Assembly (NCBI GenBank): GCA_017794825.1
Contig: CP051237.1
Span: 496,001 to 560,000 of the forward strand
Length of the DNA: 64,000 nt
Reading direction: 5' to 3'
Source: Pararhizobium sp.
GTDB lineage: Bacteria > Pseudomonadota > Alphaproteobacteria > Rhizobiales > Rhizobiaceae
The translations under genes and the position numbers were made by a program. Below are positions 1-8,214 of this stretch, one piece after another. Below the pieces are notes generated by a model. It made no database searches. It was not told where the DNA came from and saw only the letters and a list, made by a program, of their open reading frames with translations. Numbering within the stretch: the first letter of the stretch is position 1; every line of letters begins with the position of its first letter.

Positions 1-986
1 TCGGGCGCAACGACCACGGTCGCCCATGCCGTCAGGCCCTGGTTTCCGTCGCCGCCTGCTTCCCGGTAGAGCATCTGCTCGGCGATGGCGTAGACACCGT
101 AGTTGCCCGACTTCGTCCGGGTCGAATCCGAAAGATACGCATAGTCGCTGCTGTCATAGACGCCGCCGAGCACATATCGGCCCGGCAGCCAGCTTGAAGA
201 ACTGTCCTGATTGGTCGCAAGGTTGATCTGGGCGAGATACAGCACGCCGTCCTGCGGGTTGAAGCGGAAATCCACGCCGTGCATGTCGTCGTCCTGAACC
301 GACGGATCGGCGTTGTAGGCGCCCGCCAGAATGGAGAAATTTTCCGTCGGCGCCAGCCTCACGCGCGCGCCCCACTGGGCGAATGGCGGCGTCGTAAAGG
401 ATGGGAAATTCGCAAGTATGCCCGTCGGATTGCCGTTCACCGCGCCGTTGACGTAGTAACCGTAACTGTCGGCGGCGGCGAAATCGTCGCCGGCGGCGAG
501 CCGCCCGACCGCGATCTTGAGTTTGTCGTCGAGCAGGGACTGTTCGAAATAAAGCTGCGCCAGCCGCGCGGCGTCGCCGTTGAACGCTTCGGCGACGCCG
601 AAGATATTGCCGATCGCCTCGTCGGACAGATCGCGTCCCTGCTGGATGGACGCGCCGGCGTAAAGCGTCAATCCCTTGATGTCGAAGAGCCTTTCGAAGT
701 CGAAGACGACCGATCCGTACCAGCCCGATGCAAACGCTGTCTCCTGCCGCATTCCGCCGGTCGGATTGCCCAGCAGATCGCCCGTGAAATTCAGCGACCA
801 TGCGACGCCCTGATCCTCAAGCCGCGTTCTCGCGCCGCCCCAGTCTCCCGTCGCCGTCTCCCGTTCGAACCAGTCCGTTTCGGTCGGCTGAGCATCCTGG
901 GCGACCGCTCCACTGCAAACGCACGCAGCGACGGCGCCGACAATCAGCCGCATTCCGACGGTTCCGGTCACGGAGTGCTCGATCAT
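1..986 (-). CDS. OprB-family carbohydrate-selective porin, partial (runs off left edge)
   Basis: Outer-membrane beta-barrel porin for small solutes such as sugars or acids. Reading the minus strand from the ATG at 986 gives one open frame to the window edge. The product has a 30-residue signal peptide ending AVAQ and, near residue 48, the segment TGDWGGARTRLEDQG, which is the hallmark at the start of the OprB barrel. This is followed by aromatic-rich beta-strand sequence. A GAGGAACG ribosome-binding site lies 6 bases before the ATG. The C-terminal part is missing because of the window edge, not because of mutation. It lies downstream of the aromatic catabolic operon on the same strand, so a role in substrate entry is possible, but the 189-bp gap leaves that open. 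Confidence 0.85.
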   Translation of the reverse strand, partial: MIEHSVTGTVGMRLIVGAVAACVCSGAVAQDAQPTETDWFERETATGDWGGARTRLEDQGVAWSLNFTGDLLGNPTGGMRQETAFASGWYGSVVFDFERLFDIKGLTLYAGASIQQGRDLSDEAIGNIFGVAEAFNGDAARLAQLYFEQSLLDDKLKIAVGRLAAGDDFAAADSYGYYVNGAVNGNPTGILANFPSFTTPPFAQWGARVRLAPTENFSILAGAYNADPSVQDDDMHGVDFRFNPQDGVLYLAQINLATNQDSSSSWLPGRYVLGGVYDSSDYAYLSDSTRTKSGNYGVYAIAEQMLYREAGGDGNQGLTAWATVVVAP

Positions 987-1175
987 GGCGGCGTTCCTCG
1001 CCCCTATATGCAATCGGAAAACAATATTGAAAAACTATCACTCACCCGAGACTAGTCATGATGGTAGTGCCGGTCAATGTTTCCGCAGCTGCTGATTGCA
1101 GACCGGATGATGAGCGGGCGCTGAGCCGGCGCCAGCCCCCAATCCCTAGCGTGAAAACAATGACGCCTGAATGGC

Positions 1176-1946
1176 TTAGACGACGGCTGACGCCTTGAAA
1201 TGGCGCGCCAAGTCGTCGGCCTGCCGCACCAGCAGTCCGAGATCCACCGCCACCGCCACGAACTGGAAACCCCAGCCGAGATAGCGTTCGGCGTCCGCCG
1301 TATTCGTCGCCAGAATGCCGGACGGCTTGTTCAGCGCCTTTAGCGTCTCGAGGCCGGATCTCAGCGCATCCTGCACTTCGCTGTGCGATGGATTGCCGAT
1401 ATGGCCGTAAGACGCCGCAAGATCAGACGGTCCGAGGAACACGCCGTCGACCCCGTCAACGCCGGCGATTTCCTCGATGCGCCCCATCGCCTCACGGGTT
1501 TCGATCTGGACGATGAGGCCGATTTGCGCGTTTGCGTTCGCCAGATAGTCCTTTTCGCGACCATAGCGGCTTGCCCGCGTGGCGCCGGCGACGCCGCGAA
1601 TACCGGCGGGCGGATAGCGTGTGGCGGCGACCGCGTCACGGGCCTCGTCGGCGTTTTCGACAAAGGGGATGAGCAGGGTCTGCGCGCCCATGTCGAGATG
1701 CCGCTTGATGAGAACCTTGTCGTTCCACGCCGGACGCACCAAGGCCGCGGCGGAGCCGCCGGCTGCGGCCTGCAGCAGAGGCAGAACGCCGGCGGCGTCC
1801 ACCGGCGAATGTTCGGTGTCGAACAGCAGCCAGTCGAAACCGGAGCCGGCGAGCGCTTCCGCCGCGATCGGGCTGCACAGGCTGCACCACAGGCCGATCA
1901 GGCGTTCACCCGAAAGCAAACGGTCCCTGAAATTATTCACCGGCAT
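1176..1946 (-). CDS. hpaI: HpcH/HpaI-family 2-oxo-acid aldolase
   Basis: Class II pyruvate aldolase that cleaves 4-hydroxy-2-oxo acids, the product of hydration after meta-cleavage, into pyruvate plus an aldehyde. The 256 residues match the family length. The TIM-barrel motifs are present: FDWLLFDTEHSP near the N-terminus, RPAWND, the metal-binding VQIETREA (Gln/Glu) and GVFLGPSDLAASYG (Asp). The start is preceded by GAGGATG. It is the last gene of the operon, 15 bp after the hydratase with which it works. The HpaI name rests on family resemblance; the natural substrate could be any 4-hydroxy-2-oxo acid, and related enzymes include 2-keto-3-deoxysugar-acid aldolases. Confidence 0.9.
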   Translation of the reverse strand: MPVNNFRDRLLSGERLIGLWCSLCSPIAAEALAGSGFDWLLFDTEHSPVDAAGVLPLLQAAAGGSAAALVRPAWNDKVLIKRHLDMGAQTLLIPFVENADEARDAVAATRYPPAGIRGVAGATRASRYGREKDYLANANAQIGLIVQIETREAMGRIEEIAGVDGVDGVFLGPSDLAASYGHIGNPSHSEVQDALRSGLETLKALNKPSGILATNTADAERYLGWGFQFVAVAVDLGLLVRQADDLARHFKASAVV

Positions 1947-1961
1947 CGCTGGAAATCATCC

Positions 1962-2744
1962 TCACACGAACTGGACCGCGACCGAGCCAAGCGGGCCGAA
2001 ATCGGCGTGCAGCGTGTCGCCCTTGTTCGCCCAGACCGGACGGGTGAACGAGCCCGAAAGCATCAGGTGTCCAGGCTCGAGCGTCGTACCGAAAGGTCCA
2101 AGCTTGTTGGCGAGCCAGGCGATCGCCATCGCCGGATGTCCGAGCACGCCCGCCGCGATGCCTGTCTCCTCAATTTCCGAATTGCGATAGAAAATCGCGC
2201 CGACCCAGCGCAGGTCGACGTCCTCCGGCCGCACCGGTCGGCCGCCGAGAACAATGCCGGCCGCCGCGCCATTGTCGGCCACCGTGTCGAAGATCTTGCG
2301 CGGCTCGGTCACCCGCGCGTCGATAATCTCGATGGACGGCACGACCCATTCGGTCGCCCGCATGACGTCCACGAGGCCGACGCCTGGTCCTTTCAGCGGC
2401 TCCTTCAGAATGAAGGTGAGCTCCGGCTCGACGCGAGGCACGCAAAACGTCTCGAACGCCACCTTCGCGCCGTCTTGCAGCACGAGATCGTCGAACAGGT
2501 AGCCGTAGTCGGGCTCGTCGATCTTCGAGGACGCCTGCATCGCCTTGGAGGTGAGACCAATCTTGTGACCGACGATCTTGCGTCCCTGACGCACCCGTTC
2601 CTCCGCTACGCCGGAGGATATCGCATAGGAATCCTCGATTTCGATGTCGGGAAACATTTCCGACGGTCGGCGTCCCTGCACCTTGGTGCGATGGCTTTCC
2701 AGGAGGGAGGCGATCGCTTCCGCGCGCTGTTCTTCACTTAGCAT
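1962..2744 (-). CDS. hpaH: 2-oxo-hept-4-ene-1,7-dioate hydratase-like enzyme (FAH superfamily)
   Basis: Hydrates a 2-oxo-alk-4-enoate to the 4-hydroxy-2-oxo acid that the adjacent aldolase splits. The 260 residues, the N-terminal helical part (QRAEAIASLLESHRTKVQGRRPSEMFPDI) and the motifs GHKIGLTSKAMQ, EPELTFILKEPL and NGAAAGIVLGG are those of the HpaH/MhpD hydratases, which bind Mg or Mn. The ATG has GAGG a few bases upstream and follows the dehydrogenase stop by only 7 bp, so the two genes are probably coupled. Assignment to HpaH rather than MhpD or DmpE is inferred from the HpaI-like partner and the chain length. Confidence 0.9.
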   Translation of the reverse strand: MLSEEQRAEAIASLLESHRTKVQGRRPSEMFPDIEIEDSYAISSGVAEERVRQGRKIVGHKIGLTSKAMQASSKIDEPDYGYLFDDLVLQDGAKVAFETFCVPRVEPELTFILKEPLKGPGVGLVDVMRATEWVVPSIEIIDARVTEPRKIFDTVADNGAAAGIVLGGRPVRPEDVDLRWVGAIFYRNSEIEETGIAAGVLGHPAMAIAWLANKLGPFGTTLEPGHLMLSGSFTRPVWANKGDTLHADFGPLGSVAVQFV

Positions 2745-2751
2745 GCTGACC

Positions 2752-4194
2752 TCAGAGCTTTATGCAGACATTTCGAAGTTCGGAATAGAACTCCATGGAG
2801 TGTATACCACCTTCGCGGCCAATTCCGCTGGCTTTTGATCCTCCGAACGGCGTTCTGAGGTCGCGCAGGAACCAGCAATTGACCCACGTGATGCCGACCT
2901 CGACAGCCGCCGCGACACTGTGCCCGCGCGTCAGGTTCTCGGTCCAGATCGTCGTGGCGAGACCATAGGGCGACGCATTGGAGAGCGCGATCGCCTCCTC
3001 TTCCGTGTCGAACGGCGTCAGATGCGTGCACGGACCAAAGATTTCTTCGGTGACGATGGGCGACGACTCGGTGAGGCCGGTCCACACGGTCGGCTCGACC
3101 CAGTAGCCACCCTCGTAGCCTTGCAATTCGGGCGCGCCGCCGCCCGCCAGCACCTCGGCGCCCTCTCTTTTCGCCCGGTCGTAATAGGAGATCACCTTGG
3201 CGCGATGCTCGTCCGAGATCACTGGTCCCATGGTGGTCGCATTGTCGAACGGATCGCCGAAGCGATAGCCCCGCGCTGTTGCGGCCAGACCTTCAGCGAC
3301 CCGGTCGAATATGCCGCGCTGAACGTAGAGGCGCTCCGTGCCAAGGCATACCTGGCCGGTATTGGCGAAACAGGCGCGTCCGATGCCTTCCATGGTCTTG
3401 TCGAAATCCGCGTCGTCGAAAATGATGCCGGGGTTCTTGCCGCCGAGTTCCAGCGACACCGGGCGCACGCCGCTGGACGCCGCCGCCATGATGGCTTCGC
3501 CGGTGCGGGTTTCGCCGGTGAAGGTGATGCCGTTCACATCCGGATGGGACGTCAGGAACGCGCCGGCGCAGTCGGGGCCGCGCCCGTGCACGACATTGTA
3601 GACGCCTGCGGGAATGCCGACCTCGTTCATTACCTCGCCGAGCAGCGTCGCAGTGGCCGGCGTCTCTTCCGACGGCTTGACGACGACCGTGTTGCCGCAG
3701 GCGAGCGCCGGCGCAACCTTCCAGGTCATCAGCAGCAGCGGCAGGTTCCACGGGCAAATGACGGCGATCACACCGCGCGGCTTGCGAACGGCGTAGTTGA
3801 GCGCGCCGGCGCCGTCAGGCGTCGGCTGCGCGAAACTCTCCGCGCCAAGCACCGACACCTGGTCAGCGAACACGTTGAAATTCGCGGCGCCGCGCGGAAT
3901 GTCGATATGGCTTGCGATCGACCGCGGCTTGCCGGTGTCGCGAATTTCGGCTGCGAGAAACGCGTCGAACCGCGCATTGATCCCGTCGGCGAGCTTGCGC
4001 AGCAGCGTCATTCTTTCGGGAACGCTCATCGTCCCCCACGGACCTTTCAGGGCGGCTTTGGCAGCGCCGACGGCGGCGTCGACCTGCTCGCGATCGGCCG
4101 CGCGAATTTCGCCGATAACCTCTCCGGTCGTCGGGAAATGATTGGCGAGGCTCGCGCCGCGGCCGGATACGAAACGGCCGTCGATGAAATTCAT
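2752..4194 (-). CDS. NAD-dependent semialdehyde dehydrogenase (HpaE/2-hydroxymuconic semialdehyde type)
   Basis: Aldehyde dehydrogenase that probably oxidises the semialdehyde formed by ring cleavage. All class motifs are visible: CPWNLPLLLMTWKVAPALA, VNGITFTGETRTGEAI for NAD binding, LELGGKNPGIIF with the general-base Glu, and NTGQVCLGTERLYV with the catalytic Cys. With the ATG used here the protein has 480 residues. A TTG at 4206 would add LTEF, would overlap the upstream stop codon and has a better-placed AAGGAC, so it may be the real start. Its position between a ring-cleavage-type gene and the hydratase indicates the oxidative branch of a meta pathway. Confidence 0.9.
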   Translation of the reverse strand: MNFIDGRFVSGRGASLANHFPTTGEVIGEIRAADREQVDAAVGAAKAALKGPWGTMSVPERMTLLRKLADGINARFDAFLAAEIRDTGKPRSIASHIDIPRGAANFNVFADQVSVLGAESFAQPTPDGAGALNYAVRKPRGVIAVICPWNLPLLLMTWKVAPALACGNTVVVKPSEETPATATLLGEVMNEVGIPAGVYNVVHGRGPDCAGAFLTSHPDVNGITFTGETRTGEAIMAAASSGVRPVSLELGGKNPGIIFDDADFDKTMEGIGRACFANTGQVCLGTERLYVQRGIFDRVAEGLAATARGYRFGDPFDNATTMGPVISDEHRAKVISYYDRAKREGAEVLAGGGAPELQGYEGGYWVEPTVWTGLTESSPIVTEEIFGPCTHLTPFDTEEEAIALSNASPYGLATTIWTENLTRGHSVAAAVEVGITWVNCWFLRDLRTPFGGSKASGIGREGGIHSMEFYSELRNVCIKL

Positions 4195-4202
4195 GAACTC
4201 AG

Positions 4203-4895
4203 TCAAAGCGCACTGTCCTTGTTTTCCCGGGATTTCTCCGGATCGCCTGCGGTCAGATGATCCCACATGCGTTCAATGATCCGGCCGGCCTTTGTGGCCC
4301 GCGCCGCCGCAGCCTCGTCGGAAATCGGTTCGGCGTTCGTCAGACCCGTCGAACGGGCGACGATCTCGACGCGGCACATGTCTTCCAGGTACCAGGCGAG
4401 CACCACGGCTTCCTCGAGGCTTGCGCCTGCCGTGACTGCGCCATTGCCGCGCATCAGCAGTCCGGCGCCGTTCGCCATGGCCTTGATTGCGCCGTCGGCG
4501 CGTTCGTCGTCGCGAATGAGTTGGGGGTCGTTCCAGTATCCGACGCGGGGCGCAAAATAGGCGCCGAATCCGTGGCGCGGCAGCGGCGCCACGCCCAGCG
4601 CGCCGAGCGCCATGACGTTCGGTCCCATGAAACGCACCACGCCGCTGGCCTCAGGCCGTGACGCATAGATGCGCTGATGCAGCCGCACTTCGCCCAGCAC
4701 GCCGTCCGGCAGCGGCCCTTCGACAGGCGCTTCGTAGCAGGGCGCCCCTGCCCCGATCAGACCCATCGGCTCGGGCGGGCATACGAGAAACCGATCCGCG
4801 TCGATGCGCGCCGAGCAATGGCCATAGGCGTGAACGAGCCCGGCGCGCGCCAGCGCGCGCGCCGCCATGCGAACCGTAACGGAAAGATCGCTCAT
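4203..4895 (-). CDS. Class II aldolase/adducin-fold protein without the zinc histidines
   Basis: A 230-residue protein of the fuculose-aldolase/adducin family; its step in this pathway is unknown. The fold is recognisable from HAYGHCSARID, the Glu of GEVRLHQRIYASRPEASGVV, and GNGAVTAGASLEEAVVLAWYLE. The usual zinc ligands are replaced: the family's V-H-x-H segment reads VRFM (Arg88, Met90), and the third His, normally in N-H-G, is Asn151. The gene overlaps the dioxygenase stop by 4 bp (ATGA) and runs into the dehydrogenase, so it belongs to the operon. It could be a decarboxylase, an isomerase or a structural partner. Aldolase chemistry of the classical zinc type is unlikely. Confidence 0.85.
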   Translation of the reverse strand: MSDLSVTVRMAARALARAGLVHAYGHCSARIDADRFLVCPPEPMGLIGAGAPCYEAPVEGPLPDGVLGEVRLHQRIYASRPEASGVVRFMGPNVMALGALGVAPLPRHGFGAYFAPRVGYWNDPQLIRDDERADGAIKAMANGAGLLMRGNGAVTAGASLEEAVVLAWYLEDMCRVEIVARSTGLTNAEPISDEAAAARATKAGRIIERMWDHLTAGDPEKSRENKDSAL

Positions 4896-5761
4896 CCGTC
4901 CTTTCCACTGTCGAATGCGGCGATCCGGGGCGCGGCTCCCCATTTGCAGAAGCCCTTGGCTTCGAAATGGAATTGCCGGTCGCGCCACAGCGGTTCGTCG
5001 TGGATCTCCAGCACACCCGTCGAATATTCGAAGGTCATGCCGTCCGGGCCGGTGAAATACAGAAATTCGGCCGACGAGGTCGGATGCCGGCCGGGGCCGA
5101 ACGTGATCTTGACCTGGTTGTCGCGCACGAAATTGAAGCTGCGCTGAATGTCGTCCGTGCCGCCCACCTGGTGGTTGATGTGCTGGATCCCGGCCTTGTG
5201 GAAAGGAAACAGCGCGATCGAGTGGTGGATCGTGCCGAGCCGCATTAGCGGCGCGTCGCCGATACGGTCGCTGACGCGGGCGTTGCAGACCTTGGTCCAG
5301 AAGGCCTCGTCGCGCGCGGCGTCCGTCGTGCACAGCCCGACATGGGAAAAGCCGGTGATGCCGGCGTCGCGCGTTCCGTGATAATTCACGCCGGTGGTTT
5401 CCGGCCGTACCACGAATTCGATTGCGTTTCCGGTCGGGTCGCGAAACCGGATGAACTCGCGCACATAGCGCGCTTCGCATTCCTGCCGCGTCCCGTAATG
5501 CACCGCGTGACCCAGCGTCTCCAGTGTCGCCGCCGCCGTCTGCAGGTCCTCGCCGCGCCCGAGTTCGAAGGCCGTCACCTGATCTTCCGGATCGCCCTCG
5601 ACATAGCACAGCGTGTGGGCGCGCTCGTCGGACTTGAAATAAGTCGCGCCCTTGCGGCGCTCGGACACTTCAAGGCCAAGTATGTTGGTGGCGAACCACT
5701 CTGCGCCGGCGAGATCCCGCGTGCCGAGGCGGCAATAGACGACGTCTCTGAGCTCGATCAT
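4892..5761 (-). CDS. Type I extradiol ring-cleavage dioxygenase (catalytically complete copy)
   Basis: Opens a catechol-type ring next to its two hydroxyls using Fe(II) or Mn(II) and O2. The 289 residues form two vicinal-oxygen-chelate domains as in BphC. The C-terminal domain carries the full facial triad: His140 in GFSHVGL, His197 in GIQHINHQVGG and Glu245 in GMTFEYS. The C-terminal strand RQFHFEAKGFCKWG is also typical. It overlaps its paralogue upstream and the class II aldolase gene downstream by 4 bp each (ATGA), which indicates tight translational coupling. The downstream hydratase and aldolase fit a meta-cleavage pathway. The substrate is not determined; a demethylated lignin-derived catechol is plausible from the distal O-demethylase gene. 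Confidence 0.9.
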   Translation of the reverse strand: MIELRDVVYCRLGTRDLAGAEWFATNILGLEVSERRKGATYFKSDERAHTLCYVEGDPEDQVTAFELGRGEDLQTAAATLETLGHAVHYGTRQECEARYVREFIRFRDPTGNAIEFVVRPETTGVNYHGTRDAGITGFSHVGLCTTDAARDEAFWTKVCNARVSDRIGDAPLMRLGTIHHSIALFPFHKAGIQHINHQVGGTDDIQRSFNFVRDNQVKITFGPGRHPTSSAEFLYFTGPDGMTFEYSTGVLEIHDEPLWRDRQFHFEAKGFCKWGAAPRIAAFDSGKDG

Positions 5762-6624
5762 AATACGTCTCCTCCAAGAAATTCCGCCTGTTCGGTCACG
5801 GATCCCCAGATGCCGTGGCTGCGAGCGGCGTTGGCGAACTGTCGCGGGCCGCGTTCCGCGATCTGCGGCCCCGTTTCCATGTCGGTGATGTAGCTCATCA
5901 GAAGTCCGCGCGGACCGCCGGTGGTCACATACATGGCTCTCGAAGCGGCCTGGCGGTCGGGGCCTGCGATCACCGGAAGCTGGCTCTTCTGCATGAAATA
6001 CCAGTTGCGCATGATGCTGTCCTTGTCGTCCACCTCCCAGCAGGCGCCCAGAATGCCGTCCCGGTCGGACGGATAGAGCGCCACGCGGTGATGCGCGGCG
6101 TCCAGCGCCAGATAGGCCGTGTCGCCAGCCCAGTCGGAAACCCGCAGACCGAGCCCCTTCGTCCAGAAGGCTTCATTGGCGACCACGTCCGTGCAGGCCA
6201 TTTGCACCGAGTTGAACTCGACGATCCCGGCGTCGCGCGGCGCATGATAGCGCCAGCCCGAATGAAGTGGGCGCCATACGATCTCGACGGCGACGCCGTT
6301 CGGCGCCGTAACCGCCAGAGCGGCCTTCGCCTGACGCGTTGCGGCTTCCGCCTCGGTGAGTTTCGACGGGCTGAAGCCGGCGCCGTCCAGCCGGGCTGCA
6401 ACGGTTTCCAGATCCTCTTCCCGCGCGACGGTCAGGGCGACCGCATCGCCGTCGCCGGCGGTGGAAAAGCAGATAGAGTAGTTGCGTGCGTCGGACCGGA
6501 ACATGGCGTGCGCATCGTCCCGGTCTGCGGCCTGAAGACCGAAGACGTCGGTGGCGAAACGCGCGGCGGCGTCAAGGTCGTCCACAGATACCCGCAGGTA
6601 TCGAAGGTCACGATATCGGATCAC
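5758..6624 (-). CDS. Extradiol-dioxygenase paralogue lacking all three metal ligands
   Basis: A 288-residue two-domain vicinal-oxygen-chelate protein, colinear with the next gene over its whole length (shared AFWTK, RVSDWAGD/RVSDRIGD, matching strand order). At each metal position it differs: the first His is Ser139 (VEFNSVQM), the second is Trp196 (GACWEV) and the Glu is Ser244 (GLLMSYIT). Classical ring cleavage therefore looks impossible. The frame is intact, with a GTG start directly behind AGGAGG, and it is the first gene of the operon, so it is probably expressed. It may be a non-catalytic partner subunit of the active dioxygenase, a binding protein, or an enzyme with other chemistry. 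Confidence 0.85.
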   Translation of the reverse strand: MIRYRDLRYLRVSVDDLDAAARFATDVFGLQAADRDDAHAMFRSDARNYSICFSTAGDGDAVALTVAREEDLETVAARLDGAGFSPSKLTEAEAATRQAKAALAVTAPNGVAVEIVWRPLHSGWRYHAPRDAGIVEFNSVQMACTDVVANEAFWTKGLGLRVSDWAGDTAYLALDAAHHRVALYPSDRDGILGACWEVDDKDSIMRNWYFMQKSQLPVIAGPDRQAASRAMYVTTGGPRGLLMSYITDMETGPQIAERGPRQFANAARSHGIWGSVTEQAEFLGGDVL

Positions 6625-6730
6625 TGGTTCCTCCTGCGCCGGGCCAGCGCCGACGCGATTTTACAGAAAGCGCGGCGCTGGCGTCAAAGGCGGCGCGCCG
6701 TCGCTTCTGCAATTATTGTGCGCCTATTAA

Positions 6731-6746
6731 AATATCGATATTTTTA
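6731..6746. promoter_or_regulatory. Candidate operator of the GntR regulator (site 1)
   Basis: The AT-rich gap between the catabolic operon and the regulator contains the perfect 16-bp palindrome AAAATATCGATATTTT at 6729-6744. The stretch AATATCGATATTTTTA recurs with one mismatch upstream of dctP (13234-13249), and a related TATTGATTTTTT lies at 6763-6774. FCD-type GntR regulators bind short palindromes in their own divergent promoter regions, so this is the expected place and form. Binding itself is inference. Confidence 0.6.
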
Positions 6747-6874
6747 ACTGTCAACGCCTAATTATTGATTTTTTCGCCAAACGCGTTAAAATGGCAATTG
6801 ATCTGTTGTCAACGAAAGCCTGCGACGATATGGCCCGGTATCCGGCAACATCCACGATGGGAAAAATGCTTCAA

Positions 6875-7564
6875 ATGAGTGACAAGACCAACACGGAGAA
6901 AGCCTACCGTCTTCTGCGCGAAGACATCGTTTCCGGACGGCTTGCTCCCGATCTCAAACTCAAGATCGAGATGCTTCGCCAGCGCTATTCGCTGGGCGCG
7001 AGTCCCATTCGTGAAGCGCTTGCGCGGTTGTCGGGCGAACATCTGGTCACGCTTGAAGGCCAGCGCGGCTGCCAGGTCGCGCCAATGTCGATCAATGACG
7101 CGCACGATATCGGCCGCATGCGCAAGATGATCGAGGCGGAAGCGCTTCGGCTGGCCATCCCCGCCGGAAACCAGAGCTGGGAAGACACGGTCATTACCTC
7201 CTTTCACAGGCTGGAGCGCGTCGAGCGCCGCAGTGACCAGGGCGTCGACGACCTCGCCGAATGGGAAATCCTGAACGGTCGCTTTCACCAGGCGCTGGTC
7301 AGCGCCTGCGGCTCGCCCTGGCTGTTGCGCATCCGCAGCCTGCTTTTCGATCAGCATGAACGCTATCGCCGTCTGTCGCGCATGCGCACGGTGCTGACCC
7401 GCGACATCAACGAGGAGCACCGGCGCCTGATGGAAGCCGCCCTCGACCGCGACGCCGAAGAAGCCGTCAAGATCATCGAGGTCCACGTCGAACGCACGAC
7501 GGACGCCGTCGTCGACGCGCTGCAGCAGAATTCAGACATGGCAGTGAGCCTGGTCGCATCCTGA
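6875..7564 (+). CDS. GntR-family (FadR/FCD subgroup) transcriptional regulator
   Basis: Likely ligand-responsive repressor of the divergent aromatic operon and perhaps of the TRAP operon. It has an N-terminal winged helix with the typical SPIREALARLSGEHLV recognition segment, then an all-helical FCD ligand-binding domain that keeps the metal/ligand residues in LNGRFHQALVSACGSPWL and INEEHRRLMEAALDRDAEEA, ending with HVERT. The start chosen (MSDKTNTEKAYRLL) gives about 229 residues, the usual size. The frame is open back to an ATG at 6791, but those extra 28 residues have no family counterpart. It is transcribed away from the operon across a palindrome-bearing gap. Confidence 0.9.
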   Translation: MSDKTNTEKAYRLLREDIVSGRLAPDLKLKIEMLRQRYSLGASPIREALARLSGEHLVTLEGQRGCQVAPMSINDAHDIGRMRKMIEAEALRLAIPAGNQSWEDTVITSFHRLERVERRSDQGVDDLAEWEILNGRFHQALVSACGSPWLLRIRSLLFDQHERYRRLSRMRTVLTRDINEEHRRLMEAALDRDAEEAVKIIEVHVERTTDAVVDALQQNSDMAVSLVAS

Positions 7565-7574
7565 TTCAGGCGCC

Positions 7575-7605
7575 GGCGGCGATCCGCTTCAATCGGATCG
7601 CCGCC
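7575..7605. terminator. GC-rich hairpin after the GntR gene
   Basis: A perfect 12-bp stem (GGCGGCGATCCG and its complement) with a 7-base loop begins 11 bp after the regulator's stop codon. No T-run follows. Before the IS insertion it would have separated the convergent regulator and O-demethylase genes, so it probably serves, or served, as a terminator in both directions. Confidence 0.55.
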
Positions 7606-7625
7606 GCGCAGAGCGCTAGTGCGTT

Positions 7626-8141
7626 TCAGGTTTTCACGGAAGCATATCCTGCGTTGTTGAGATAGTTTGCACATTCATTGGGAGTAATGGTGTGGATAAG
7701 ACTTCCGATGTGCCTCCATGTATCCTCGATGGTGCGCTTTTGGGCCATTCTCATCCAGTGCTTGATCTTTGCGAAGGTCTGCTCGATGGGATTGAGATCT
7801 GGTGAATAGGGTGGGAGAAACCAAAGCCGAGCTCCTGCCGCTTTGATCAATTGACGAATGATTGCGGCCTTGTGAGAGCCAAGGTTGTCCATAATGACGA
7901 TATCGCCGGGTTTCAGCGTCGGCAGCAGGATCTGCTCCACATAGGCGCGGAAACTTTGGCCGTTGATTGGCCCGTCGAAGACGCAAGGAGCGGCAAGACC
8001 ATCACACCGCAGTGCTCCAAGGAAGGTCATCGTACGCCAGTGACCGTGCGGCGCAAAGCTGCGCAGTCGTTTGCCTTTGTCTGCCCAGCCGCGCAAGGGG
8101 GTCATATTCGTCTTGATCCAGGTTTCATCGATAAAGACCAA
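7626..8141 (-). CDS. IS630-family transposase, DDE catalytic part (second frame)
   Basis: Carries the catalytic core of the transposase: VFIDETWIKTNM (first Asp), GDIVIMDNLGSHK (second Asp) and LPPYSPDLNPIEQTFAKIKHWMR (Glu in NPIE). The listed start is only the first Met. The reading frame is open further upstream, through EQARADIARRRQRWRSFQANLDPRQL, to the A-tract at 8231-8238 where it must join the first frame. The functional protein is expected to be a fusion of both frames of about 315 residues made by frameshifting or slippage. Confidence 0.9.
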   Translation of the reverse strand: MVFIDETWIKTNMTPLRGWADKGKRLRSFAPHGHWRTMTFLGALRCDGLAAPCVFDGPINGQSFRAYVEQILLPTLKPGDIVIMDNLGSHKAAIIRQLIKAAGARLWFLPPYSPDLNPIEQTFAKIKHWMRMAQKRTIEDTWRHIGSLIHTITPNECANYLNNAGYASVKT

Positions 8142-8214
8142 CTGACGTGGATCGAGGTTGGCCTGGAAGGAGCGCCATCGCTGTCGTCGTCGTGCGATAT
8201 CGGCGCGCGCCTGC

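Noticed and set aside
1383-2741. 452-residue plus-strand frame over the aldolase and hydratase genes
   Set aside because: Antisense shadow of hpaI and hpaH, both with complete family motifs.
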